A DNA stretch of 64,000 nt from NCBI GenBank assembly GCA_026120185.1, contig JANUWF010001272.1:744001-808000 (forward strand). Reading direction: 5' to 3'. The stretch comes from Voacanga thouarsii. Its lineage: Eukaryota > Streptophyta > Magnoliopsida > Gentianales > Apocynaceae. This document shows positions 22,377-34,765 of this stretch, piece after piece (position 1 is the stretch's first letter; every line of letters begins with the position of its first letter). The translations under genes and the position numbers were made by a program. The notes under the pieces were generated by a model. That model was not told the DNA's origin, made no database searches, and saw only the letters and a list, made by a program, of their open reading frames with translations.

Positions 22377-25221
22377 ATTCTCCCACATTTAAGCTTCACT
22401 TGTCCTCAAACAAACAAGACCTAAATACACTAAGAAAATAGCTCAAGTAAGACGAAGGGTTTAGTGAACATGGCAAATATAGTAAAGATTTTATCTTTCT
22501 TTCAGCTTAAGGATTTAGCCTAACACTTATTTAATCAAGTTAATTTCATGCAAACTCATGTATTAAGATAGATATTACCAAGGCCATCGAAGTTGCATGA
22601 AATAAGTTCATGCTCATTTAATGTGTTTCACCTTATTCCTTAAGTTAAGAATACAAACATTATGATTCATATAAGTCAAGAATAATGAACCAACTTAAGT
22701 TCTATAATTTCCAAACTACTACAATCTGTGTATCAAACTAGGGACATTTTCATCAATTTTTTCTTGGGAATTCATAGCCTTATGTGATTGGATTTCTCTT
22801 CACTCTCCGTATTAGCCCCCTTAATTTTTCAAGGCATTTTTTTCCACTGACCATTTTTTTCACCCACATTCTTATTTTCTCTCATGTCACTTTTTTCATT
22901 TTTTTCCCCTTTTTCCATTATTTTTCTTATCTTTTTCTTGCTAGAATGGACACATACATCCCTTTTTGCATTGTTTTTTTTAACACATTTTTTCTCTCAA
23001 CCTCACCCCTCTTACCCTATTTACATGAACTCAGAATAAAGACTAGTTTAGACAATCATAGCACCAAAATCAATCAAAATTCCATACTTATACTTCATCA
23101 CAAAATTAACATCAATCCTTAAGAAACAAAATGTCACAACATCTACTAAAACATAATGGTTAATTCAAATTCTTAAGATTTAGCATATATCACACCAAAT
23201 ATACAAGTTTACACAAACCTAAACTTAATCAAATAAATCTTAAACTAAAATTTCATGCCAAAAGAAAAACAATCACAATACCATAATAGCCTAAAATTGC
23301 AATTTAGAACTAAAAAAATTTCAAAATGTTTTTTTAAAAAAATTAGCTCAAAATTTCCAGAAAACACCAAGACAAAAATGACAAAAACTTGGACAAAAAT
23401 TATCACCAAACCATTCCCCTACACTTAAATTGGACAATGTCCTTTTTGGCCAAAAATTAATATAATAAAATATCTCCAAAGAGACCAAAAATGATAAAGG
23501 AGGGATAAAGTTTAGTAATACTCCCCAAGTACAATAAGCTCCAAAAGCTGTTCAAACATGAAAATGAGAAAGAAGAGCTTATCCAAGAAGACCTTAATCA
23601 AGCCTACAAAAAAAAAAAAAGACATAAATAGAAGAACAATGAAAACAATAGCCAAATAAAATACATCTAAATAAAAGAAAACATCTAAACCAAAAGACTA
23701 CTGGAAAGTCTAAGAAAGCAAATAAAAACCAAGACTCACTCCCCCACAATTAAGACGAAAAATATTCTTCTTGGCAAAAAAAAAAAAAAAAACTAGAAAG
23801 CCCAAATTAAACAAGACAAGACAAGACAATGACATAAAGACCTAAATAAACCGAAAACAAAACAACACCGAACATGACAATGACAATGACCTAAAGACCT
23901 ATAGCATAAGAAAACAAATCTGAGCAAAGACAACAACTCTTTCCATTCATCATGCTTCCTCATCAAACCTTTGTAAATGAAATTAACATTGAATGCATAA
24001 CACAGACATGATAAAGCTAGAAAAGAGGGAGGTTTTGAATAGGGTAAGGTACATGGATAGTGATATGCTTAATGGAGTCAATTACATGAACCACATTCCC
24101 TTGCATCTTTCTAGACATACAAATTGATTTCCTAACACATGGATGCAAATAATGTCTAAAAAGTGCACCAATATTAAAATTACCAATCATCCCTACTAAA
24201 AAATAATCACAATTAAAATTTCCCTTTAAATCTAATAGTGTAGCATTCAAAGATGGCATAAAAAATCCTTACTTTGCAATGTGTAGTCTACAAAAACTAA
24301 GTTACTTCCCTTTAAATGGGGTGAAGGGTAAAAGTCTCCAATATCCTTCAAGAATTTCGTATGATGTAGCATTGAAAGATCCAACTCCTTTTGGTATGTT
24401 AAACTCAACACATCATCAATGGCATCATTAGACTCCTGAAATCAGAGGTACCTACAAAAGAGAAATTAGAATTAGAGCATAAAGTAGAATTAAAGTTTTT
24501 CCCCACCACATTTTTCAATTGTTCCCTAAGGTCTCTCTTTTTTCTTCGTGAGTTTTCTTTTACAAATACATGGGACTTATCACTTGAGGGCCACAATTGT
24601 CCTCCATTTTTCTCTAAAAAAGGATCAAAAGACATCATTGCATCTTTTTGGGGGAGAACTAGTGCCGTCTCATGTAATGTATCTGGTGCCAGCTCTTTAC
24701 TATAAAAGGTCCCCCGTTTTTGTGCAAATTTTGATTTGCTTGATGAAATTATCCCTTGAAGCTCCTCAACAATTTGAGCTAGTTGTGTTTTGTGGTTGCT
24801 TAATCATTAGTAAACTTCTTCGTGCCACTTAATAGATGAATTTGTATTGACAACAAAAGAATTCACTAATGCTTCAAGTGATGTCTCACTAAAAACATCA
24901 ATGGGAACTTGTACTCTTGCCAATCTATCATCATTATAACTCCTTTATTTGTGTGCCTAATGCCATGTACAACTCCAAGAATGATTGCCCATGATGATGT
25001 CAATCTTGCACTCAATGAAAAGCAAAAATCAAATCCAAAATTAAATTAAATATAGTAAAACTTAAACAAATTAAAAATAAAAACATATACGAATACAAAG
25101 ATTTAAATATTCACAAAGTACCTAAAAAAAAGTTAGTAATATTTACAATTACAACAAAGATTAAATCAACAAGACTTGAGTGTTTCTGGTAGTGACAATC
25201 CCTAGCAACGATGCCAAAAAA
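22377..25221 (-). other. H1 internal region, non-coding
   Basis: Two minus-strand frames of about 80 residues (24405-24638 and 24017-24259) are the longest without obvious low complexity, but neither shows a gag zinc knuckle, protease, RT or integrase motif. The plus-strand frame near 22784 is a T-rich shadow. Best read as the untranslatable interior of a non-autonomous element. Confidence 0.55.
25203..25220 (-). other. H1 primer-binding site (tRNA-Asp type)
   Basis: Reverse complement of 'tagcaacgatgccaaaaa' is TTTTTGGCATCGTTGCTA, differing at a few positions from the TTTGGCGCCGTTGCCGGGG primer site used by Athila/Tat-like gypsy elements. It sits just inside the 5' LTR, as expected. Confidence 0.7.
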
Positions 25222-27201
25222 GTATTGTGTATTTTTTAGTGTTGGCAATATTATCAACAAAGTGCTACAATCAATTAAGTTTTAAGTAAAATATGAACTA
25301 TTAAAACTACACACATAGGCAAGTATACCTATTATATAGTATAAGGAATAGCAAGTATCGAATTCACAAGAATTTAGGCTCCTATCTTACATTACCCTAG
25401 CCATTATTGTTTAGCCAATAAAATAAAGAAATAAAATAAATAACCTACCTATACTAGAGAAAATTATGTCACACAAGAAAAGTTACAAGGATAATCAAGG
25501 AATGAAAATAAGAAGAAAAAATATAGAGTGAAAAAATATCTCAATTCTATAACAAGTGAAGAAAATATCATTCATCCAATTGATTTCTAATCCCAAATAC
25601 CTATATGAGTTTTGAAAACAATTTTCACTCATTTTGCAAGTTATGAAATTCTATTCTTAGATTAATCAAAGGGTATGTTCTACCTCCCTAATTAAAACTA
25701 AGAAGTATTAAGAATAACTCAATTAAACAATTAATGTCCTTATATTCTAGGCAACACTAATGTCTTTTTAATGGAAGAAATAATACTCCTATATTCCAGG
25801 TGATATTAATCTCTCTTTTATTACCAAGTCTTTCCCTTAACCTTCTTTTTCAATCCAATTAAGAGAGAACAAAATAGAGAGTTAATTAGTCCTGGGTTAA
25901 CTAATTCAACACATAAAATCAAGTAATCAAATATTTAGAATTGGAATTGAACAAGTCGAGAAATAATTTACCACAAAGTTATATTGAGTAAAAATATCCT
26001 CTGCTACAAATTAAAATATATAAAACTCAAATTGTTAATAAATTACAAAGAAGAGAAAAAAAAAATCACTCATAGACAAGTAAGCCTTCTTCGTTTTCCT
26101 TGAAACCTTCTTGACCAACCTTCTTTTGTCAGGCCCCGTGCCCGCGGGCCCTATAGTGCGACTATGGGCTTGGCAGCACCTACAGTCAATTATTTGGCAA
26201 CCGTCCTTGTTGGGCCAAAATAGATATCCCAAGTTGACAATGGGTACCTAAGCCGATCCTTATATACCATTCACTTTTTTTATCTCAATCTCATGTGGGA
26301 TTGGGGTATCATATTCACCCCTCATTTAGGACCAAACGTCCTCGCTGGACCCATACTTTAGGGGCTAAACCCAAGACCAACCAAACGGCATAGGATTCTA
26401 GAGGTAGCTCCCGCCGCGTGCGGTGTAGCACCTAGTTCTTATATCGGAGACTGGTTACCTGCTCTGATACCAAATGTCACGACCCGTGCCCATGGACCCA
26501 GAAGCACAACTATTGGCCTTGCAGCACCCACAGTCAACTACTTAGTTGCCATCCTCATTGGGCCAAAATGGATATCCCAAATTGACAATAGGTACTTAGG
26601 CACATCATCATATACTATTCACCTTTCATATCCAAATCTCATATGGGATTGGGGTATCACACATTTCCTTCTCCAAGAGTTTCCTTGATCCTCCTAAATC
26701 TTAGAGTTCCTAATCAACTCTAGGAGTTTTCTAATTGTATAGAGTGAAAACAGATTTAAGGGGTATTGATCTCTTGTATTTATAAGAGTTTAGATTTTCA
26801 AAAAGTCAATACAATAGCCCTAATTCGTGGTTGATTCAGTTCCTAAAAGAGTATAAGCAGAAGTTGCTAAATTTTGATTGAACAAGGATTTCACCCGACA
26901 CTACATTATGAGGGAGCCAGCACTGGTTCAGATGCCTCTGTCCACCTCTAAAATTACTTTATTTTCTCTATTTCATCTAGTGTGCAGCCCCAGCCAATTC
27001 AACTTCGTTGGCTAGTGCCGGTTCACCACTTTTGTAGTCAATTTTTGTGCAATTTTCACTATCTTTCTTCATATTTCTTCATCTCATCAATTCTACATAA
27101 AAGATAGTAAAATAGAGGAAATTAGCAGCCATTTAAGCATAAAATCATAACAAATATAGTACAAATGACCCTCAAAATATAGGTATATTTAGCCCCTATC
27201 A
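25222..27201 (-). repeat. H1 5' LTR, interrupted by a TRIM
   Basis: Without the 535-bp insertion at 26127-26661 the LTR is about 1445 bp, matching the other H-family LTRs. It starts TGATAGGGGCTAAAT on the minus strand at 27201. Confidence 0.85.
26127..26661 (-). mobile_element. TRIM-like miniature LTR retrotransposon
   Basis: Two direct repeats of about 190 bp (26127-26315 and 26476-26661) flank a 160-bp interior. On the minus strand each LTR starts TGTGATACCCCAATCCCA or a variant and ends with CACGGG(T/G)C.TGACA. The interior begins with TTTGGTATCAGAGCAGGT, a near-perfect tRNA-Met initiator primer site, right beside the 5' LTR, and ends with a short purine tract GAGGGGTGA. No coding capacity; length and layout fit TRIM elements. 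No 5S rRNA-like segment was noticed, so it is not Cassandra. The corresponding place in the other H1 LTR (near 21862) is empty. Flanks are similar (CTTTT and CATTT) but not an exact duplication. Confidence 0.82.
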
Positions 27202-27584
27202 AACATAGCATAGCTGGCACAAGCTGCCCTAGGACAATAGGCACCAGCTCGCTTCGGGTAGATTGCCCTATTTTGAGAATTTCACTTATTTTTCTTTATT
27301 TTATTATTAATTAAATTCTCACAGCTTTTATTATGTAATATGGATATTTTAGGCTTAGTTAACAGATATATGGTTGACATTTCATCTTCGATTAGCTATG
27401 TTAAGTTAGCTATAAGTATGCTATTATAACATTTAATTTGTAACTTTTGGATATTGAGTTGAATCAAAGAGTCTCTTTGAGGGCTTTTGAGAGGTGATTC
27501 CTCTTGATTTTTCCATGATCATTAAGATTATTCTTAGGACCTAGTCCTATCCTTTGAATGTAATCTATAAACCCTTTAGGATAG
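27202..27584 (+). mobile_element. Element L, LTR segment 2 of 3
   Basis: Begins with 'catagctggcacaagctg' and 'ggcaccagctcgc' words, continues with 'gtaatctataaaccctttag', which parallels 'gagtctgtaaatcttttgg' in the G1 and G2 LTRs. It ends with GATAG (27580-27584), the left target duplication of the copia element. Confidence 0.6.
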
Positions 27585-29102
27585 TGTTAGGGATATGCCC
27601 TAGAGTCAATTTGTACTTATACTATTGTCATTATGTTTTATATAATAATATGAGGTTTTTCTTTCCATGAATAGTGCATTTTGTTTTGTGGTCATTAAAT
27701 ACGTGACTTGATAGTAAAACCCAACAATAAATACAATGACTATTCTAAAATAGTCCCTAATAGATTATTATTGGAACAATAATAGATTAAGATTAGTATA
27801 TTTGTGACTAGATGGCTATGTTTTACTGGTCATGGATATTTGTGATATCAAGTCAAAACATAAATAAATGTTAGAGAATATTGTATTGGACATGACCCAC
27901 TGTGAGAGTACTTCATGGAACATGTCATAAGTACTTTCTAGCCATAATGAAATTAAAAGTCCTTCGACCTAAATTCATCATAAGTTTCCTACTTGATAAA
28001 TTTTATATTTTGATATTGTCTAGAGTTATCTTTAACCAGATAATAAATTAGACTATTGTTGAATATAGAATAAATCAAGGAGAGAAATATGATTGAAAGT
28101 GAAGGAATTTGTCCCTCTCAATTATGGGAGAGATATCCATGGGCCCCTTGATAAGTTAGAGTGTTAAAATGCATGGCCGTGTTCAAATATATCAATCTAA
28201 GATATTGATATCATTTGTTTGAATAGACTACTATGAAATCAAGAAATAATTGATTAAGCTTAATAAGGATGACATGTTCCGTGCCTTATGCTTAATCTGG
28301 ATATCGTGTGACAAAATGACTAAATATAAAATTGTGGTTTAGTTCAAAGAGATCACTGATCTTCATTTAACCTAGATAGTTATAATGTTTTGCTAGAAAC
28401 TGCTTATAACTTGTGGGCTTTTTAAATACAATTTAGGCACACTGCCAGTGTTAAATGAACCTATAGAGTCACACAATAAGCGAACTTGTTAGGTTATTTT
28501 TCTAGTAGCCAGATTCGATAAATCTAGAAATATATCTAAGTTAATCAAACCTAGAAAAATTACCAGAAACATTGAATCTGGAAATATGTCCACATTCGAT
28601 GTATCTGAATGATGTCCAGATTATAAGAATCTGACTCGGTAAATTAATTAGTTAAATTACCAAAACAATGGCAGAATCTTATCATATTAGTTTTTAATTT
28701 AATTTCAATTAAAATTAAAATATGATAAGATATTATCAGATTTGGACTCTAAGGGATTCGGAAGGTTTTAAGAAAACCCTAGCCGTCTTCTCAACAGTTC
28801 GGTTCTGTTAAAAATTTCGTGCCTCTATTCACTAGAAAAAAAAGACCCTCTCAAACCCTAAGCGCTAGCACTCTCGGGGCAACGAGTCAGTTCACCGTGT
28901 GTACCTATAGAGAACGTTCGCACACTGCAGCGTCTGGTGATCATTCGGGTTGCACGTACGACAGCACAATCAGAATCGAAGGATCTCGATTACGCCGAAG
29001 AGAGGTAATTCTATAAACCTAAGGCCTTCTTAATCGTTTACTTGGATCCTCGGAAGGAATTCATGGATGTTTTCCACGTTTAGGAGTCCATGAATCTTAA
29101 CA
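27585..29102 (+). repeat. Copia element 5' LTR
   Basis: 1518 bp, from TGTTAGGGATATGCCCTAG to ATCTTAACA, with inverted ends TGTTA/TAACA. Closely similar along its whole length to 61706-63228 and, from about 27880 on, to the 3' LTR. Confidence 0.93.
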
Positions 29103-29103
29103 G

Positions 29104-29115
29104 TGATATCAGAGC
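29104..29115 (+). other. Copia primer-binding site (initiator tRNA-Met type)
   Basis: TGATATCAGAGC lies one base inside the 5' LTR and differs by one base from TGGTATCAGAGC, the common plant primer site. Confidence 0.85.
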
Positions 29116-29587
29116 AACTTGCCAAACGATTAGGTTGAGTCATCTGTGTTAATCGTATTGTTAAATATATGTATGATGTGTGTGTGTGTGTGTGTGTGAA
29201 TTTAAACGGTGTATATCAACATGTTCACATAATTATGATTTTAGAATACTTAGCATGCAGACTGCCTAAATTAGGTTTAATCTGTGCGGCTTTGTTGTCT
29301 GATTAGACCAGATTATTTGCAGATTATCTGTAAAATGGCCTGTTTTAATATGATATGGTATCGTAAACATGCTATTCGTGGTTCTATATTTGTGAATTGT
29401 TTGTATTAATCGGCTATGATAATATGTTATCTGTACGAATATGATTAAAAGAGAACACAGATTGTCTGTAATATGCAAGTTTCATGGCGATGGTTATTAA
29501 GGGGTCCGAACGTTAATCTGATTAATATTTAGAAATCAAAAGGCGAAATCTCATTCAATGAGAGAAGGAAAAATCGTTTTTCCTTCC

Positions 29588-29661
29588 GGGGGCACTGGCC
29601 CCTTGACCCCTGCCCGTTGACCGGCCTTGGACCCCGCCAGGGGCGCCGCCCTTGGAACCCC
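29588..29661. repeat. GC-rich palindromic repeat in the copia leader (contracted form)
   Basis: Short degenerate tandem of units like GGGGCACTGGCCCCTTGACC, strongly GC-rich in an AT-rich context. The other family member (63706-63831) has a longer array. Each unit can fold as a GGGGC...GCCCC hairpin. Confidence 0.8.
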
Positions 29662-30334
29662 AACTAACTGTTCGTTGTGTGTTATTCATTTATGTTTTTT
29701 ATTGTAGTTGTGGATTATTTTGAATAGTGCATAGCATGGCCCGTTTTATCCCAATGTAATTGGCAAGTTACATCCTGGTTGTTTTAAGTTGTAATTTTTA
29801 AATACAGCCTGCGTGTTATTTTTCATTGTTGTAAAATTGTATTGCTTTCCTAGAATAGGTATTATTTTAATTTTACTATCTAATGTAAAATAAGATGGCA
29901 GCCTACAATTACAACCAAGGAGGAGTATGCTCAAGGCATTAAAGAATGCTTAAGGAGTTCATATTCCTAGATTGACCACCTTGATCTTCACTTTACTCAT
30001 GATGATCAACATAAGGTATGGACTATGCTATGTCACTTTTTTTTATGTCTTGCATGCATATGTGATATGCTTACTCCATGCTTACTACAATCAAATTTTT
30101 TTTTAAAAAAAAAATTAAGTGTTAAATGCCTTCCAAAATCAAACACTTGTTATTACTTGGATCATCATATAGTCATTCCTACCAAAGAAGGATGCTTTTG
30201 ATTATCTAAGTGACACAAGATGGAAAATAGTTTTCCATATGTTTGATATGGTTTGACTTAACTGGGCTATCAAAATGGTTTTGGGCCTAGGGCATTATAT
30301 GAGATATTTTTAGCCGGGACATTTGATGCCTATC
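29662..30334 (+). other. Copia 5' leader, non-coding
   Basis: Matches the leader of the second copy as far as the window allows (29729-29825 against the last 100 bases). No gene. It ends with CTATC, the left target duplication of copy B. Confidence 0.6.
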
Positions 30335-33300
30335 TGTAACACCCCGGAAAACCTAGGCCCGCCAGGGCCGGGGATGTCGCCCCGTCCAAAGGACAAGGGG
30401 TCTTTATAACTAGGTCACAAATAAAAATTACTGAAATGAATAATACTCAAGCTAAAAGAGTTTATTACAACCCAAAAATAAATACTTCCAAAGTACATCC
30501 ATGAAATTCCAAAACAAAACTCACAATTAAAATCATCCACACTCGTCTCCCAAAGCAGTACATAAAATCAAAAACACATTCTCTTCCAAAGTAGCTACTT
30601 ACCCACAACAGGATCAACCTGAAAACATGATAAAAGGTGGTGAGACAGAAATCTCAGTAAGTCCGTGTGTGCTTTGACTGTTTAGCAGAAACAATTCGTG
30701 GATGCAAAGTGTGAAATCTTTATAAGAGAAACATTGGCAAACAATAAACATCAGTCAAAAGCAAGAGTGGCGTTTTGGCTCTTCTAGCCATACATAAGTA
30801 ATGAAATCAACCACTCAAAAGAAAGGGATATGGGTTACCACACTTTGGGCCCCATAGTAGGTGATCGGCCTACTGGGCAAGATACTCCTCTTTCTCTATA
30901 CCCAAACAACCACCAGGTGTCCATTCCGGCAAAAACACAGTCACTTGACTGAAACAAAATAAACTGCTAGCTCGGACCGGCACGACTCACTAGAACTAGC
31001 ATCTCATCCGGGAAGGACTCACCCCTCAGAGGTGGCTACCTACTGAGAGACTCACCCTAACCCTTCAAAGACTAGTCCTAATAGTCCACCCTTATTGAGT
31101 ACTCAACGACATTCCCCACTTGGGATAAAATGAACAAAGCATTGTTCTTCATGAAAATAACAATTTGAGAGTTTCCAAAGCTTTGCGAGAAATTAGTTTT
31201 AGAAAGAGTTTCGAGTTTGGAAAAATCTGCTCATTAACTTTGGAATAATTCCAGCGTTGGAAATAAAGATTAATTCAACCCTCAATTGCCTTCAAATAAA
31301 CGAGTGTCCATACACTCCATATTTAGCTTGCCATAAGAAAACATTTCACATCGACAGATTTTATGCAGGAGATTACCTGATTCTTGCTCACAATAACAAG
31401 GTCTCGGACAGATGACCTAACCCCACATGGGCAAATACAAATCTTAATCAGATTCAAGCCACAATCCACTTCCTCAATTTTAAATCAACTCAATTCACCA
31501 CTATCATGATCCTAGTGTCCCAAGCTTTAAGGCAAAACAATAATTGAATAGGTTTATAAGCTCAGTTTAATTTGTTATTTAAAATAACTAATGGATTAGG
31601 AAATAAATTCTAATAAGTTGAAAGTTTAAATCTTGTTAAGGAAAATTTAGAGTTTATTTGATCAAGAGTCATAGGTGGTACTAGGTAAAATAGTGATTTA
31701 ATGATAGCTTAGTTGTTAGAAAATAATTGATAGCTAAAACTAGTTAAGATTCAATTTAATAAGTCTTTCTTGGAAAATAATAAGTAAATCCTTAAGGATT
31801 TTGGTCTAATAAATATTTTATTAAGTATGAATCTTTTTCATAAGGCTTCAATTAATTTGCTTTATTTTAGATAATATTTATTTATTTTATTTTCTAGAGA
31901 AATCATTATTTTTTTTTACTAAAATATCCTTTACATATATTATAATTCCAAATCTACCCTTCCTAGGGTTTTCGAAATTCTTTAGCAAAAATTATTAGTA
32001 AATATTTTATTCATGAAATAAAATTTGCTTAGGGACAACTAGATCATGATCAAGATTCCATGGTCATAATCAATAACATACTCAATCCTTCAATTCATCA
32101 TATCATCCAAGTCTTGCACATAGGTATAGATCTAAATTTATTATTACATGATTTAACCTCTACTAGCATAAACATGATCACGGCTTCAAAATTTAATCAT
32201 GCATATAAATCCTATTCACCCATGGTGACATAATCTCTAGTATGCTTCATCACAAATACTACCTATGACATGCATCAAATCTCAACTCATCATTAAATCC
32301 TCCAATATAATCCTTCCATGCATAAATCTCATCTCCATCTCAATCATACATATATTCATGCTTCAATCAATAACATCGCATACACAACCCCATCGCCATT
32401 CATTAACCTAGAGACATGATTCTAAATTTTGAAAAGAGGATTGAAGGTACTTACTTGATTGATGAGTGACTTGAAGGAGTTTAGAGAAGATCTCAACTCC
32501 TAGATGGCTAATCTTGTTCAAGAATGGTGGCGAAAGCATGATCATGGGAAAAGAGACCATTCGGCCAAGGGAGGAATTTTCGGTCCATGAGAGAGAGAGA
32601 GAGAGGAAAAGAAGAAGAGATCATTAGCATGCTTATTCATATAGGATTTCATTAGAGATTAAGTTTGAAGAGGATGAAGTCGTTAGAATAAGTTTACCTT
32701 GAAGATGTTCTTGTCCAGAAATTTTTGCTTTGATCCGAAGTAGCAAGATGTTTGGAGGAGTTTGATGTTAATATTGGTGTTGATGGATTCACAGCAATAA
32801 GTAGACTAAATCTGGAGATTTTCGTGAGGGTTTGAGGTGGTTTGGAGGGTTATTAGGTGTAGAGAAGAAGTAGGTGTTCTTGGTGTAGTGTGTGTGTGTT
32901 CTTGTTGCTTGAAGAAAATCGAGAGAGAGAAAGAGAGAGTTTGTGCAGCTGCCGATTTTTCTGAGGGAATAGGTCTGGCCAAATTCTAGTAGGGTTTAGG
33001 GAGTTGATTCTCTGATTTGGAAGGGAAAAGGAAAGATTAGTTGTTACAATCCTTGAAGAAAATTGTTAGGAAGTGAATTTGGAAAGTAGATATCCTAAGA
33101 ATATCTTGATTTTTCTGGACAGCTTTGAAGTCTGCCATGGCTGATTGTTTGGACAGAATTTCGTGGGATTAATGCTGACTTATGGAGGCTTATGGTGGCT
33201 GAAAGTAGGGTGTACAATGATGAAGAAAAGTCTAGTCCATTGAGCAAAATATTATGGAAGGTTGCTAAATAAGATGACCGAAATTTTGGAAACCAATCAA

Positions 33301-34560
33301 GCTTAATTGCAGGAATTTTGTAGAGAGATTTTCGGACAGCCATGGATGGAATTTCCTGCAGAAGTTCAAGGGGCCCAATGGAGCTCTGTTGGGGGAGGTT
33401 TAAGGAAGGTTTTTGCAGAAGTATCTTGGTGTTTCAGTTGGAATAAGAAGAGAAAACGAGCTGGACAAAAATCTGCACAGGAATTTTTGCTAAACAGAAT
33501 TTTCCTGGCAGAATTTTCGTCTGCCATTTCCAGCAGGTTTGCAGCGAGGTTTGAAGGGGATTTCAGGGGTATTCAAGGCTGGTTTACAGCCTTCTTTATG
33601 GAGGAAAAACATGGCTATGGTGCTGCACAAAATCTGGGAGAAAACAGCTTGATTTGGAGCTCACAAGGCTGAATTTCGTACAGGAATTTTTCCTGTTTTA
33701 CTCTAGCTTGTGCAATCCAAATTTGGGCAAGAAACTTTCAGGTTTCAACTGATCCTAAAGACCATTTTTCTGGTATCATTTGGGAGGGAATGTGAGCTAG
33801 AACTTTCGACCTTTTGAAGGTACAACAAGCTGGAAAATTTCAGCTCATTTCATGAAGATAAATGAACTAAGTTTGAGGAAAAATTTCAGCAAGCTTTCAA
33901 GAGTGATTTTCCTCTTGAATTTTCCCACAAATCATTTACATTTTCCAAACCATGAGAAGCCTTTTACTAGGACATTTTGATCCTAAAAGACCTTAGTCCT
34001 CTACTGAATTTTCTGGAAAAGAAAAGGATAGAACACCTTGCTCAAGCTAAGGAGTTGGAATTTTAAGAAAAGCTAAAGATCAAGGGAGAATGAATTCCCT
34101 TTTGGCATTTCGCGAAGAACAAAAGAGTGAAGTGAGAATTCTCCTAACATGTCTCTCCTAGGACATCATCACCACATTGATCTAGGCCCTCATGGCCGAA
34201 ACCATCCTTTTCCAAGCAAAATAAAATTTACTCAAGCTAAAGCTTCTATGATGAACTTTGAACCTTAGACCTCAAGAATTAATTCCAAGGCTCTAACCAC
34301 TAAACCACAACAACTCTTGTTGCTATTTCTACTAGAAAAATTATTTCCTATTCAATCCACAAGCTATCTCCTTATTTTCACCTCGGGCAAAAATTACAAT
34401 TTTGCACCTCTCACACATCACTCACTAACAAGACTTTAAGATAATAAAAATCAAATTCAAAGCACATAGAAATCATATGAAACATATTTAATCATGAAAT
34501 AAAGTATGATATGCATCCCAACCCCCTTACTCTAAGGTTGGTCTCGACTGGGGTTTCACA
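30335..34560 (+). mobile_element. Complete 4.23-kb LTR-like element, copy B
   Basis: Starts TGTAACACCCC and ends GGGGTTTCACA, inserted in the copia leader with a perfect 5-bp duplication CTATC at 30330-30334 and 34561-34565. Collinear with copy A throughout, including the GC-richer block at about 30840-31110, the purine microsatellite near 32590 and the tRNA-like module. A 121-residue open frame at 33307-33672 is a by-product of lower stop density, with no domain, and is not matched by an open frame in A or C. It is younger than the copia element it splits. Confidence 0.9.
34241..34318 (-). other. tRNA-like A-box/B-box module in copy B
   Basis: The minus strand reads TGGTTTAGTGG (perfect A box) and GGTTCAAAGTTC (diverged B box) with the family spacing. 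Same place as in copy A, antisense to the element. Confidence 0.6.
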
Positions 34561-34765
34561 CTATCTCATTTAAAAATTTTAGTTTTATTTAATTATAAAA
34601 TTAAAGCCAAAGCTTACTTATGATTAAAATAAAATACTTATGAAAAAAAAATTTACCCACTACGAAACATCAAAATGTTGAAGTTTCAAAAGTTTACTTA
34701 CTTTTAGTGGGAGTTTTTCATTAAAGCCTCAAAATTAATTACTTTGCATATTTTGTATGTAGATA

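Larger units (their letters stand above)
20961..27201 (-). mobile_element. Non-autonomous LTR retrotransposon H1 (two LTRs, no pol)
   Basis: Minus-strand element with a 5' LTR at 25222-27201, an internal region of 2.8 kb at 22377-25221 and a 3' LTR at 20961-22376. The primer site beside the 5' LTR reads TTTTTGGCATCGTTGCTA on the minus strand, close to the TGGCGCCGTTGCC primer site of tRNA-Asp-primed gypsy (Athila/Tat-type) elements. A purine tract AATGTGGGAGAAT adjoins the 3' LTR. No gag or pol domain can be read in the internal region, so it must have depended on a partner. The flanks (GACAG left, AACAT right) do not form a clean target duplication. Confidence 0.8.

Noticed and set aside
22784..23122. 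A 112-residue hydrophobic frame in H1
   Set aside because: It is a T-rich shadow on the strand opposite to the element, with phenylalanine-rich low complexity and no motif.
26127..26661. A Cassandra element with 5S rRNA sequence
   Set aside because: No 5S-like internal promoter words were seen in the terminal repeats.
20956..27206. A target duplication around H1
   Set aside because: GACAG and AACAT share only the central ACA; this is not enough to claim a duplication.
33307..33672. A 121-residue open frame in copy B as a gene
   Set aside because: It is not preserved in collinear copies A and C and has no recognisable domain.
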